Assembly (NCBI RefSeq): GCF_001570725.1
Contig: NZ_BCNV01000011.1
Location: 292,581-356,580, forward strand
Length of the DNA stretch: 64,000 bases
Direction of reading: 5' to 3'
Source: Paenibacillus amylolyticus
GTDB lineage: Bacteria > Bacillota > Bacilli > Paenibacillales > Paenibacillaceae
Shown here one piece after another: positions 8,557 through 16,304 of the stretch (position 1 is its first letter; each line of letters begins with the position of its first letter). The notes under the pieces were generated by a model. It did no database searches. It saw nothing but the letters and a program-made list of their open reading frames with translations, and had not been told where the DNA came from. The position numbers and the translations under genes were made by a program.

Positions 8557-8585
8557 GTATATTTCCGTATTCTCTAACCATACTA
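8557..8585 (+). promoter_or_regulatory. Sigma-G promoter of SASP gene
   Basis: -35 GTATA (8557-8561), exactly 17 bases, -10 CATACTA (8579-8585), about 30 bases before the start codon. Same architecture as the promoter at 5474-5502. Confidence 0.75.
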
Positions 8586-8615
8586 ACATCACCAACCCAT
8601 AAGGAGGTGACACAT

Positions 8616-8849
8616 ATGTACGGAAGTCAAAACCAAGGTAGCGGTAGCCGCTCCAACAACCTGGTCGTTCCCCAAGCAACTGCAGCATTGCAACAATTGA
8701 AAATTGAAGCTGCACAAGAGCTGGGTGTAACTATTCCACAAGATGGTTACTACGGTAACTATACTTCCCGTGAGACAGGTTCTCTGGGTGGATACATCAC
8801 AAAACGTCTGGTGCAAATCGCTGAGCAGCAATTATCGGGTCGTTCGTAA
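8616..8849 (+). CDS. Alpha/beta-type small acid-soluble spore protein
   Basis: Protein of 77 residues. It is a second SASP, with a core (RSNNLVVPQA to KRLVQIAEQ) that is almost residue-for-residue the same as the gene at 5201-5419. It differs at the N-terminus (MYGSQNQGSG) and the C-terminal few residues. The start is the ATG at 8616 after a perfect AAGGAGGTGA; longer in-frame extensions to 8490 run through the promoter and are rejected. A sigma-G promoter lies immediately upstream. Function: DNA protection in spores and an amino-acid source at germination. Confidence 0.95.
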   Translation: MYGSQNQGSGSRSNNLVVPQATAALQQLKIEAAQELGVTIPQDGYYGNYTSRETGSLGGYITKRLVQIAEQQLSGRS

Positions 8850-8888
8850 GCTCGTAATTTTTGCTTGATTTGAGCAGAATCCAAAGTA

Positions 8889-8922
8889 CAAGCGGCCTTC
8901 TTCGGAAGTGCCGCTTTCTCTT
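8889..8922 (+). terminator. Rho-independent terminator
   Basis: Stem AAGCGGC / GCCGCTT with an inner CTTC..GAAG extension, followed by a T-rich run, after the SASP gene. Confidence 0.75.
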
Positions 8923-8932
8923 GTGCAAGTAC

Positions 8933-9343
8933 TTAGGAGGTCGACTCCATGCCTGAATCCTTGTATGTATTGGTTCTAGGGTAACGAATCATCAGGCTCG
9001 CCATATTATAATTAGACTCCATTGTTGCATCCACCAAAATCATACCTTGTCTTACTGTGAAGTCGTACGATATTTCGCCATGCGTCCAGTTCCGTTTGAA
9101 TTTCAACGTCTCCAGTGCCATTGCCCGGAAAGAAGTTCTCTGGGTTTCGTTTAGTCCCCCTTCCTCCACATCCATCTGTCCATTTCGTCCGGTTATCGGA
9201 TTATGTCGAATACCGAATTTCCCAATTACGTTGTTTCGTATTTGCACAAAAACTACCCCTGAGTCTAACCCCGACAACTCATGATCAAGCTCTTTGAACA
9301 CCAGATCCAATTGTCTCGCTAATGAAAGCTCGTCAATTTTCAT
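8933..9343 (-). CDS. Hypothetical protein, 136 aa
   Basis: Soluble protein of 136 residues with no membrane segment, no signal peptide and no recognised motif. It has mixed charge, two predicted beta-rich halves (GVVFVQIRNNVIGKFGIRHN and EISYDFTVRQGMILVDATME) and an acidic N-terminal helix (SLARQLDLVFKELDHEL). TAAGGAGAG precedes the ATG. It is convergent with the SASP gene and has no operon partner. The family is not recognised and no function is proposed. Confidence 0.6.
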   Translation of the reverse strand: MKIDELSLARQLDLVFKELDHELSGLDSGVVFVQIRNNVIGKFGIRHNPITGRNGQMDVEEGGLNETQRTSFRAMALETLKFKRNWTHGEISYDFTVRQGMILVDATMESNYNMASLMIRYPRTNTYKDSGMESTS

Positions 9344-9553
9344 ATTAACACTCTCCTTATATGCTTATAGTCCTATACATCAAGGACTTACGACTCATTA
9401 TATGACATCATATGTGCTCATTCAACAAACAACGGCAAAGTTGGGTATTTCTAACTATAATTTGCACAATTAATTGCCATTCCACTTCCTTAAACTGAGC
9501 TTTTTCACTTAATTACGACAAAATATTCGAGAATTGAAAATGGGGATTCTGAA

Positions 9554-9599
9554 CAAAAAAAGCTGCAATCCAGTGTCTGTTAAACACTCGATTGCAGCC
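9554..9599 (-). terminator. Rho-independent terminator
   Basis: Minus strand GGCTGCAATC ... GATTGCAGC followed by seven T residues, just after the oligoendopeptidase gene. Confidence 0.88.
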
Positions 9600-9617
9600 A
9601 TTTCATATATCTTCAAC

Positions 9618-11417
9618 CTATTTTTCGGTTGCTGTCATCTGCAAAAACTGCTCAATATCGGCAATAACCAAATCCGCAGCATTTTGCCAGAAATCCGCTT
9701 GTGTCAGGTCCGTACCCAAATGTTTCTGGGCCAGTTCTTCGACCGTCATACGTCCTGTATCCCGCAACAAGTCATCATATTTATCTGCAAATGCTGTACC
9801 TTCTTGCTGTGCTCTCGCATAGATTCCCGCACTGAACATGTACCCAAACGTGTATGGGAAGTTATAGAATGGCACACCTGTCAGGTAGAAATGCAGTTTG
9901 GAGGCCCAGAAATGCGGATGATCTGTTGCAAGTACACCACAGAATGCTTCCTGCTGTGCCTCCACCATCAATTTGGATAACTCATCCGCATTGACCAGGC
10001 CTTTCTTGCGTTGCTCATAGAAACGATTCTCAAACAGGAACCGGGCATGGATATTCATAAAGAATGCCACACTTCGCTGTATCTTGTCTTCCAACAACGC
10101 CAGCTTCTCTTGCTCATCTGTTGCTGCCTGTACCAGGGCATCTGCTACAATCAGTTCAGCAAACGTGGAAGCTGTCTCGGCCACATTCATCGCATAGCGC
10201 TGATTCAATGCAGGCAACTCTTCCATAATGTGTTGATGATATCCATGACCAAGTTCATGCGCAAGAGTCGACACATTGGATGGCGTCCCGGAGAAGGTCA
10301 TGAAAATCCGGGTTGCTTTGCTAAGTGGCAAAGACGTACAGAATCCTCCTGGGCGCTTGCCAGGACGGTCTTCTGCTTCGATCCAGCGTTTCTCAAAAGC
10401 CTTCTCTACAAACGAAGAAAGTTTAGGACTGAACTTGGCAAATTGTTCAACAATAGTCATTGCTGCCTCATCGTAAGTGATCTTGCCACTCGATTGGCCT
10501 ACAGGTGCATCAACGTCGCTCCAGCTGAGCTTGTCTACCCCCAGCAGTTCTGCCTTGCGCTCCAGGTATTGAACAAGCGCAGGTTTAGCCCCGTTAATCA
10601 CATTCCACATCGTATCCAGTGTCTGACGTGTCATCCGGTTGATGGCCAGAGGTTCTTTGAGGATATCATCCCAGCCACGTTTCTCATACAACTTCAGACG
10701 GAATCCTGCGAGGTGGTTCAGCGTGTCTGCACAGAAATCTTCGACATCGGTCCAAGCCTGCTCCCAGTTTGCAAATACCGTCTCGCGTACATTCCGATCA
10801 CTATCACTCAGCTTGTTGGCAGCCTGTCCTGCGGACAGCATTACCATTTCTCCATCTTGCTCAAAAGGAATGTTCACCTTGCTGACAATCGTATTATAGA
10901 ATTTGCCCCAACCATGGTACCCATCCACTCCCAGATCCAAAGCAAGGCCTTCCAGTTCCGGCGAAAGCTTCTCACGAGCTAGCGTGCGACTCTCGTTCAA
11001 TGCAAATGCCAGCGGCTGAATATCTTCCCGAGCAATCCACGCGTCCCACACCGAATCCGATGTCTGACTAAGTGTATTATCGAACTTCGACTTACTACCG
11101 TTCAGCATCGCAGCAAGAGAACTGATGGCTCCCTGAAGCTGCGTTGCCTTCTTGTCTTTCTGGTTTTGTGATGAGAGGCAGGATACAAACGCAGAACCTT
11201 CCGAAATGCGGATATAGCAGCTCTGCAGCAATTCCAAAATGGCATCAAAAGCAGCCGTCTCTTCTAATGAAGTCGGTGCGGGTGTTTCATTCAACAAATG
11301 TTGCAGTTTGCGTACATCCTCTTCCAGTTCAATCAGATACGCAGCAAATGATTCGGAGGAAGAACCTCCACTAAAAATGGACTCCAGATCCCATACAGGG
11401 TTTAATGGCGTTTTCAT
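9618..11417 (-). CDS. M3-family oligoendopeptidase (PepF-like)
   Basis: Zinc metallopeptidase of 599 residues, the usual length for the PepF/M3B clan. It cleaves oligopeptides in the cytoplasm. The zinc motif is TLAHELGHGYHQ (HExxH, around residue 385), followed about 25 residues later by the third ligand Glu in NVAETASTFAE. The N-terminal half is helical, as in the family cap domain. The start codon follows GAGAGGTG. It is monocistronic, with its own terminator. Frames on the opposite strand (up to 323 codons) are shadows. Confidence 0.93.
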   Translation of the reverse strand: MKTPLNPVWDLESIFSGGSSSESFAAYLIELEEDVRKLQHLLNETPAPTSLEETAAFDAILELLQSCYIRISEGSAFVSCLSSQNQKDKKATQLQGAISSLAAMLNGSKSKFDNTLSQTSDSVWDAWIAREDIQPLAFALNESRTLAREKLSPELEGLALDLGVDGYHGWGKFYNTIVSKVNIPFEQDGEMVMLSAGQAANKLSDSDRNVRETVFANWEQAWTDVEDFCADTLNHLAGFRLKLYEKRGWDDILKEPLAINRMTRQTLDTMWNVINGAKPALVQYLERKAELLGVDKLSWSDVDAPVGQSSGKITYDEAAMTIVEQFAKFSPKLSSFVEKAFEKRWIEAEDRPGKRPGGFCTSLPLSKATRIFMTFSGTPSNVSTLAHELGHGYHQHIMEELPALNQRYAMNVAETASTFAELIVADALVQAATDEQEKLALLEDKIQRSVAFFMNIHARFLFENRFYEQRKKGLVNADELSKLMVEAQQEAFCGVLATDHPHFWASKLHFYLTGVPFYNFPYTFGYMFSAGIYARAQQEGTAFADKYDDLLRDTGRMTVEELAQKHLGTDLTQADFWQNAADLVIADIEQFLQMTATEK

Positions 11418-11535
11418 TTAATAAGGCACCTCTCTCTATAAATTGGATAGTTAGGATCGAATTAAAAACTGGTTTTCTGCGTGCTGTATCTCTATACTAG
11501 AGAAATACTTATAGCAACTCTCAGGAGGTAATCGT

Positions 11536-11706
11536 ATGAAACCTTTACAAGTATCGGCTGATACAGCCGTCAAATTAGCAGAATCCTTGGGCGTGCCTTT
11601 GGAGCACCTGATGCACATGCCCCAACATATCCTGATGCAGAAGATTGCGGAACTCGCCAAACAAGAAGCTTCCAAACTTTCTGCAACAGAAGGCGAAAAA
11701 GAATGA
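11536..11706 (+). CDS. yycC: YycC-family small protein
   Basis: Protein of 56 residues: MKPLQVSADTAVKLAESL, then GVPLEHLMHMPQHILMQKIAEL, an acidic-basic tail ending in EKE. The size and PLEHLMHMP motif match the YycC family of Bacilli, whose function is unknown. CTCAGGAGGTAATC lies upstream of the ATG. Its TGA overlaps the ATG of the next gene (ATGA), so the two are translationally coupled. Confidence 0.75.
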   Translation: MKPLQVSADTAVKLAESLGVPLEHLMHMPQHILMQKIAELAKQEASKLSATEGEKE

Positions 11707-11936
11707 TTCCGTTTGAAAACAGCTGGCCTTACGATATTGTGATGGGGGATATCTATGTACAGCAATGTCCGTACTGTCATGCAAGTAATGTGCTGCTCCC
11801 CCTCAAACCAAAAGAGCTTGTGCTCATTCGCGAAGGCAAAAAGAAACTACTGGTCTTTCCCTGCTGCAATGCTAGCATGACCGTGATCGACAATGACAGT
11901 GACTATCTGTTATCCAGCCGTCCTGTTCGTAACTAG
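11703..11936 (+). CDS. Small zinc-ribbon-like protein
   Basis: Protein of 77 residues, overlapping the yycC stop by four bases. A CPYC pair (about residues 22-25) and a CC pair (about residues 54-55) could form a zinc-binding site. The rest is short beta-prone segments (KELVLIREGKKKLLVFPCC). It has no membrane segment. The coupling to YycC suggests a shared role, but neither function is known. The family is not recognised with certainty. Confidence 0.65.
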   Translation: MIPFENSWPYDIVMGDIYVQQCPYCHASNVLLPLKPKELVLIREGKKKLLVFPCCNASMTVIDNDSDYLLSSRPVRN

Positions 11937-11961
11937 GGCGTGTCTTAAATCCAAGGTTGAC

Positions 11962-12705
11962 TTAGAGGGGGCTGCGCTTTGCAGCCTCTTTCTCTGCTTC
12001 CAGCATCTCTTCTGGGAGTTCCATCTTGCCTGAAATCATCTGTTCGCGCAGCACCGCCCACTGTTCTCTTGAAGCACGAATCATAGCCGCATCTGTGATT
12101 CGCTTGTCATGTATGACCTTGCCGAACCATTGCACTGCTTCATTGAACCGGCCTACCCTGCGATTCAATTCCCCGAGCAAATACAACAGTTTGGCTTCAT
12201 TGCCACCTGTTCCTTCACGTTCGAACACCTTCACATAGGCTTCAAGGCTAAATTCAAGAAAACGATGTTCCTGTGCATGGTCCTCCATATAACGATACAA
12301 CCAGGCTATATGATGCAGCAGGCCAGCGACGACACGGTCTTTTTCCTGGATAACCTGGGCGCATAGCAAGGCAAGCTTGTACGTAGCCAGCGCCTGGTCC
12401 AGTGTCCGTGCTCCGCTATAATCACGTTTGACCCAGCGATTACCGATCTGTTCCTTGAAAGCCTTGCGCTGAGCATCATTTAAATGCTCCGTTGCGTTCT
12501 CCGTCGAGGCAAACCCGCACTGCGGACAGATGCGAACCACATAAAAATCTGGATTCTCCAGCTTGTAGTACGCACAAAAATCAGAATCCGTCCGGTAGGG
12601 TCTTTTCAAGCTTGGTCTTACCCGTGAGGTGTCATACTCAGTTTCACAATAGTGACACGTTACCTTCACCTTATACAGCGGCTCTAATTCCACTCGGTTC
12701 CCCAT
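11962..12705 (-). CDS. DUF2225 protein with zinc-binding N-terminus and TPR-like tail
   Basis: Protein of 247 residues. The N-terminal part has two CxxC pairs (TCHYCETEYD near residue 16 and RICPQCGFAS near residue 60), the arrangement expected for a zinc ribbon in DUF2225 proteins. The remaining 170 residues are helical with TPR-like repeats (LYLLGELNRRVGRFNEAVQWFGKVI). Function is unknown. It lies 33 bases downstream of the globin gene on the same strand and is probably cotranscribed with it. Confidence 0.85.
   Translation of the reverse strand: MGNRVELEPLYKVKVTCHYCETEYDTSRVRPSLKRPYRTDSDFCAYYKLENPDFYVVRICPQCGFASTENATEHLNDAQRKAFKEQIGNRWVKRDYSGARTLDQALATYKLALLCAQVIQEKDRVVAGLLHHIAWLYRYMEDHAQEHRFLEFSLEAYVKVFEREGTGGNEAKLLYLLGELNRRVGRFNEAVQWFGKVIHDKRITDAAMIRASREQWAVLREQMISGKMELPEEMLEAEKEAAKRSPL
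11964..11991 (+). terminator. Terminator overlapping convergent gene end
   Basis: AGAGGGGGCTGC / GCAGCCTCTTT hairpin after the yycC pair. The arm lies inside the last codons of the convergent DUF2225 gene. Confidence 0.65.
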
Positions 12706-12738
12706 CCCTCTCCCGTACGCTTATAATCATATTCGGAA

Positions 12739-13116
12739 CTACGGTGTATTTACAAAATGGTGCGCAGGCCCAGATAAACGCTGCAGGATAAACGAATGCA
12801 AGGGCTCTTCCACACCAATCTGTGTTAACGCTTGGTTCATACATGCAAGCCAGGCCTCAGCCCGTTCAACCGTCACTTCAAAATGCATATGACGGGCACG
12901 CATCATCGGATGACCAAACGCCTCGGAGAACAGCCCTGGTCCTCCAAAAAATTGAGACAAAAACATATACTGCTTGTCGATGACCGGCTGAATATCTTCC
13001 GGGAAAAGTGGAGCCAGTTGCTCATTCTGCTGAACGATCGGATAGAAAGCCTCGACCAGTGCACGAACACCTTTCTCACCACCAAGATTTTCATAAATAC
13101 TCAAACTGGGATTCAT
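12739..13116 (-). CDS. Group II truncated hemoglobin
   Basis: Globin of 125 residues, the two-over-two truncated type (YjbI/GlbO-like), which binds O2 or NO and is usually linked to oxidative or nitrosative stress and to thiol or cytochrome chemistry. Features: YENLGGEKGVRALVEAFYP at the N-terminus, FLSQFFGGP with Tyr/Phe in the distal pocket region, and the proximal His in RARHMHFEV. GAAAGGGG lies upstream. It precedes the DUF2225 gene in a probable two-gene unit. Confidence 0.9.
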   Translation of the reverse strand: MNPSLSIYENLGGEKGVRALVEAFYPIVQQNEQLAPLFPEDIQPVIDKQYMFLSQFFGGPGLFSEAFGHPMMRARHMHFEVTVERAEAWLACMNQALTQIGVEEPLHSFILQRLSGPAHHFVNTP

Positions 13117-13318
13117 TCGTCTGATTCCCCTTTCTGATGTCGAATTTTGCCATATATTACACGTTTCGTGAACATTGTGAAAACAGTAACAATATCAAGG
13201 CCACAAAAGCCTTTATCTCCATTCTATCAAAAAAAACCAAAAAGTCCTATATAACATGAAATCAACAGGACATATAACCTGCCGTCTGTATATAGGACCT
13301 TATTCAAAACATAGGACA

Positions 13319-13350
13319 AAAAAAGCGCCAACCGCATAGGTTGGCGCACT
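13319..13350 (-). terminator. Rho-independent terminator
   Basis: Minus strand GTGCGCCAACC TATGC GGTTGGCGC followed by seven T residues; it closes the 31-codon ORF at 13361-13456. Confidence 0.85.
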
Positions 13351-13360
13351 AGATATTCCA

Positions 13361-13456
13361 TTAATAACTCCGCCAGTCCTCTTCCTCAGAGCGTACCAGC
13401 GAGGCACGTATCACATATACAAAAGCACAGACCAGGATTCCGGTGACAAGACTCAT
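13361..13456 (-). CDS. 31-residue membrane peptide
   Basis: A very short open frame: MSLVTGILVCAFVYVIRASL, then a charged tail VRSEEEDWRSY. One membrane helix with an acidic C-terminus. The second of two in-frame ATGs is taken, because GGAG lies about eight bases upstream of it. A strong terminator follows directly, which supports a real transcript. It diverges from ylbJ. The family is not recognised. Confidence 0.5.
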   Translation of the reverse strand: MSLVTGILVCAFVYVIRASLVRSEEEDWRSY

Positions 13457-13678
13457 GATCATCACTCCATCCGAATTGAATTCCACCTTGGAGACAATTA
13501 GGTGACGTTCAGGCGTTTTTCTCATTTTAGCACACATCACTTAAAAACACAGCCACTTTTGCAAGCGCTTTCTACGTATAATTTTGTACTGTTTGTCCGC
13601 TTTTTTTCATATATTGATGGCAAAAGCGCCACCGACTACTACACACCGACCATTCCAAAAAATAAAGGAGAGGAATTC

Positions 13679-14929
13679 ATGGCTGCTCCACAACGACTCA
13701 CCCATGTCCTGGTCACACTCGCTCTCCTGCTCCTTTGTGTGTTAATGGTCTTGTTCCCAGCGGAAACCTGGCACGCTGGTGTACGCGGACTGTCTATCTG
13801 GTGGGACGTATTGTTTCCCTCCCTTTTTCCTTTTTTGGTGCTGTCCGAACTGCTGCTCGGCTTCGGCATTGTTCATTTTTTGGGCACCTTGCTGAATCCA
13901 TTAATGCGTCCATTGTTTCGTGTTCCGGGAAGCGGTGGTTTCGTATTTGCCGTAAGCTGTGCATCCGGTTATCCTACAGGGGCTAAACTGACCGCCCAGT
14001 TATGGGAACAAAAGCTGGTTACCCGGGAAGAAGGAGAACGGCTCGTTGCCTTCACCACATCATCCGATCCAATCTTCATGATTGGAGCGGTATCGGTTGG
14101 CTTCTTCCACAATGTCGCCATTGCGCCAATATTGGTTGCGAGCCATTACGCTGCTGCTTTTCTGGTGGGTGTGCTCATGCGTTTCCACGGGGGTACAGCG
14201 AAATGCTCACAGACAGACATCTCTTCTCCATCTCCAGCAGAGAAGATACATCGAAACAGACTGGTCCGTGCCATCTATGCGATGCATGAAGCAAGAAAGG
14301 CTGACGGACGGGCATTTGGTGAACTGTTGCGCCAGGCAGTCTCCTCATCCCTTCGCCTTATTATTATCGTAGGAGGGCTGGTTGTATTCTTCTCGGTCAT
14401 GATGGAGTTACTTGTGCAGACCGGTTGGCTTGGCGGATTGTACGGGATTACCGAGCAATTGCTACGTCATACCGGATTGCCTCCATCCTTATCTCCTAGC
14501 TTGGTTGGTGGGCTATTTGAAGTAACGCTGGGGAACAAAGAGGCTGGGAGTGCCGGGGCATCCATCCCTCTCGTCTATAAGGTAGCGGCGGCGGCCTTAG
14601 TTCTCTCCTGGGGCGGATTATCCGTCCATGCGCAGATTATGAGTGTCCTTAGCAACACCCCCATGAGATATGGTCCCTTTCTATTTGCCAGAGCCATTCA
14701 TGCGTTAATCGCACCTGTATTAGTCCTGCTGTTGTGGACACCCATGATGGGGCGTTCTTCTTCCCCCGTTCTCATGGAGCCTGGTTTCATCCCATCCTTA
14801 TCGACGTATACACCGGACTGGGGACTGATCTTCCTCTCGGGAATGATTGTTTTTGCAAGCCTCATCGTGTTGTTGCTCATCTTAGCGATATTAAGTTCTC
14901 TACTCCTGCCAAGACATGCGAAAAAATAA
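13679..14929 (+). CDS. ylbJ: Sporulation integral membrane protein YlbJ
   Basis: Protein of 416 residues with about eight to ten membrane segments and nucleoside-transporter-like gate domains: SIWWDVLFPSLFPFLVLSELLLG, the CASGYPTGAKL motif typical of YlbJ, and the mirror motif LSWGGLSVHAQIMSVL in the second half. In Bacillus ylbJ belongs to the sigma-E regulon and is needed for spore cortex formation and heat resistance. The start is MAAPQRL, with AAAGGAGAGG upstream; the open frame extends to 13502 without a ribosome binding site. A cre-like sequence lies at 13560-13573. Confidence 0.9.
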   Translation: MAAPQRLTHVLVTLALLLLCVLMVLFPAETWHAGVRGLSIWWDVLFPSLFPFLVLSELLLGFGIVHFLGTLLNPLMRPLFRVPGSGGFVFAVSCASGYPTGAKLTAQLWEQKLVTREEGERLVAFTTSSDPIFMIGAVSVGFFHNVAIAPILVASHYAAAFLVGVLMRFHGGTAKCSQTDISSPSPAEKIHRNRLVRAIYAMHEARKADGRAFGELLRQAVSSSLRLIIIVGGLVVFFSVMMELLVQTGWLGGLYGITEQLLRHTGLPPSLSPSLVGGLFEVTLGNKEAGSAGASIPLVYKVAAAALVLSWGGLSVHAQIMSVLSNTPMRYGPFLFARAIHALIAPVLVLLLWTPMMGRSSSPVLMEPGFIPSLSTYTPDWGLIFLSGMIVFASLIVLLLILAILSSLLLPRHAKK

Positions 14930-15033
14930 GGCCACTATTCATCTATATTTCACTGAATATGCTTCCAAACGTTGTGTTCTTCCGCGGAATTGATTATCAT
15001 CGGTAGTATAATGACCACAAAGGAGCTTTCATC

Positions 15034-15837
15034 TTGAGATACTATGTTCAAGACCGCGGAGACCAGTTATCGATTGATCTCAGTCAGCAGTTTCATGCGC
15101 TGGCGAAGGAAGAAGGGTTCAAGCTGGATGCAGAATCGCCGGAGATTGTCATCTCCATCGGGGGCGATGGTACGATGCTACAGGCATTTCACAATTTCAT
15201 CGACCGCATTCCGGATATTGCTTTTGTTGGGGTTCATACAGGCCATCTCGGCTTTTACGCCGATTGGAAGAAGGAAGAATTACGGGAATTAGTTCGGCTG
15301 ATGAGTGGCAAGGGAGATCCGGAGCGTCTCAAACCACGTATTGTACAATATCCACTCTTGGAGCTTGAAATTCGTAAAAAGTCGGGGAATTCCTCTTACA
15401 TCGCCCTTAATGAATTTACGTTAAAAGGTGTAGACGGTACCGTCGTGGCTCAGGTCGATATTAACGATGTAACATTTGAAATGTTCCGTGGAGATGGCAT
15501 CTGTGTATCCACGCCATCAGGCAGCACGGCATACAACAAAGCCCTCGGCGGTGCTATGGTGCATCCAACCATCGAGGCGATTCAGATTGCGGAGATTGCA
15601 TCGATTAATAACCGGGTCTATCGGACACTTGGTTCACCGGTTATTTTGCCCAAGCATCATCATTGTGATATTTTCTCCCGCAAGGATCAGCGGTTATTGA
15701 TGACGATTGATCATGTGAACGTGATGGTGGAGGATCTGATCTCCGTCCGTTGTCAGGTATCCAGCCACAAGGTCAGTTTCGCGCGTTTCCGTCCTTATCC
15801 ATTCTGGAACCGGGTTCGCACGGCATTTCTTGACTAA
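15034..15837 (+). CDS. nadK: NAD kinase
   Basis: ATP/polyphosphate-dependent NAD kinase of 267 residues, making NADP from NAD in the cytoplasm. The GGDGT motif is at residues about 43-48 (ISIGGDGTMLQ), with LNEFTLKG and TPSGSTAYNKALGG giving the NAD-binding NE and SAY segments. TTG start with AAAGGAG upstream. It is monocistronic with a terminator at 15850. NADP supply fits the two zwf genes and gnd in the same window, although they are not adjacent. Confidence 0.95.
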   Translation: MRYYVQDRGDQLSIDLSQQFHALAKEEGFKLDAESPEIVISIGGDGTMLQAFHNFIDRIPDIAFVGVHTGHLGFYADWKKEELRELVRLMSGKGDPERLKPRIVQYPLLELEIRKKSGNSSYIALNEFTLKGVDGTVVAQVDINDVTFEMFRGDGICVSTPSGSTAYNKALGGAMVHPTIEAIQIAEIASINNRVYRTLGSPVILPKHHHCDIFSRKDQRLLMTIDHVNVMVEDLISVRCQVSSHKVSFARFRPYPFWNRVRTAFLD

Positions 15838-15849
15838 AATACGAACACA

Positions 15850-15886
15850 AAAAAAAGCGGTCCTTCTCAGGAACCGCTTTTTGCTT
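15850..15886. terminator. Bidirectional terminator
   Basis: AAAAGCGGTCC / GGAACCGCTTTTT between the convergent nadK and yutD genes. Confidence 0.85.
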
Positions 15887-16304
15887 TGGCTTGAGGCTGA
15901 TCCTTGCTCTTCTGAAGCACAAAGTACGCACAGCCAAAGTTACAATATTCATTGATATAATCCACAATACTGGCAATCGTGGAATCCTTCGTCGCTTTTG
16001 GATGGTTATCGCGGTAAAAACCTTTTAACCTTAACTGGCTATAACCCCAGTCCCCGATAATATAATCATAACGCTCCAGCACTTCACTGTAACGATCACG
16101 GAAGACCTCTGGGTTCCAGCCCTCTTTGTGGTTCTGGACGATTTCATAATTTTTGCCGCCGATCTGTACAATGACCGGTTCTTTGGGCTTTTCCTCAACT
16201 GACTCAACAACCGATTCCTGAACCGGCTCCTGGATCTGTTCCTGAAGCTGGTCCTGAATCTGTTCTGTGATTTTTTCTTCTTCCAATCCGGTTTCCTCCA
16301 TCAC
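15867..16304 (-). CDS. yutD: YutD-family protein (DUF1027)
   Basis: Protein of 145 residues. The first 45 are an unusual low-complexity stretch rich in Gln and Glu (repeats of EQIQ and EPVQESV), followed by the conserved YutD core: VQIGGKNYEIVQNHKEGWN, RYDYIIGDWGYSQLRLKGFY and a C-terminal Cys pair (YCNFGC). Function is unknown. Its ATG overlaps the lipA stop by four bases, so it is translationally coupled to lipA, an order also seen in other Bacilli. Confidence 0.85.
   Translation of the reverse strand: MMEETGLEEEKITEQIQDQLQEQIQEPVQESVVESVEEKPKEPVIVQIGGKNYEIVQNHKEGWNPEVFRDRYSEVLERYDYIIGDWGYSQLRLKGFYRDNHPKATKDSTIASIVDYINEYCNFGCAYFVLQKSKDQPQAKAKSGS

Noticed and set aside
10011..10982. 323-codon open frame on the plus strand
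   Set aside because: It lies wholly opposite the oligoendopeptidase gene, has no ribosome binding site, and its Cys/His-rich translation looks random. It is a shadow of codon bias on the other strand.
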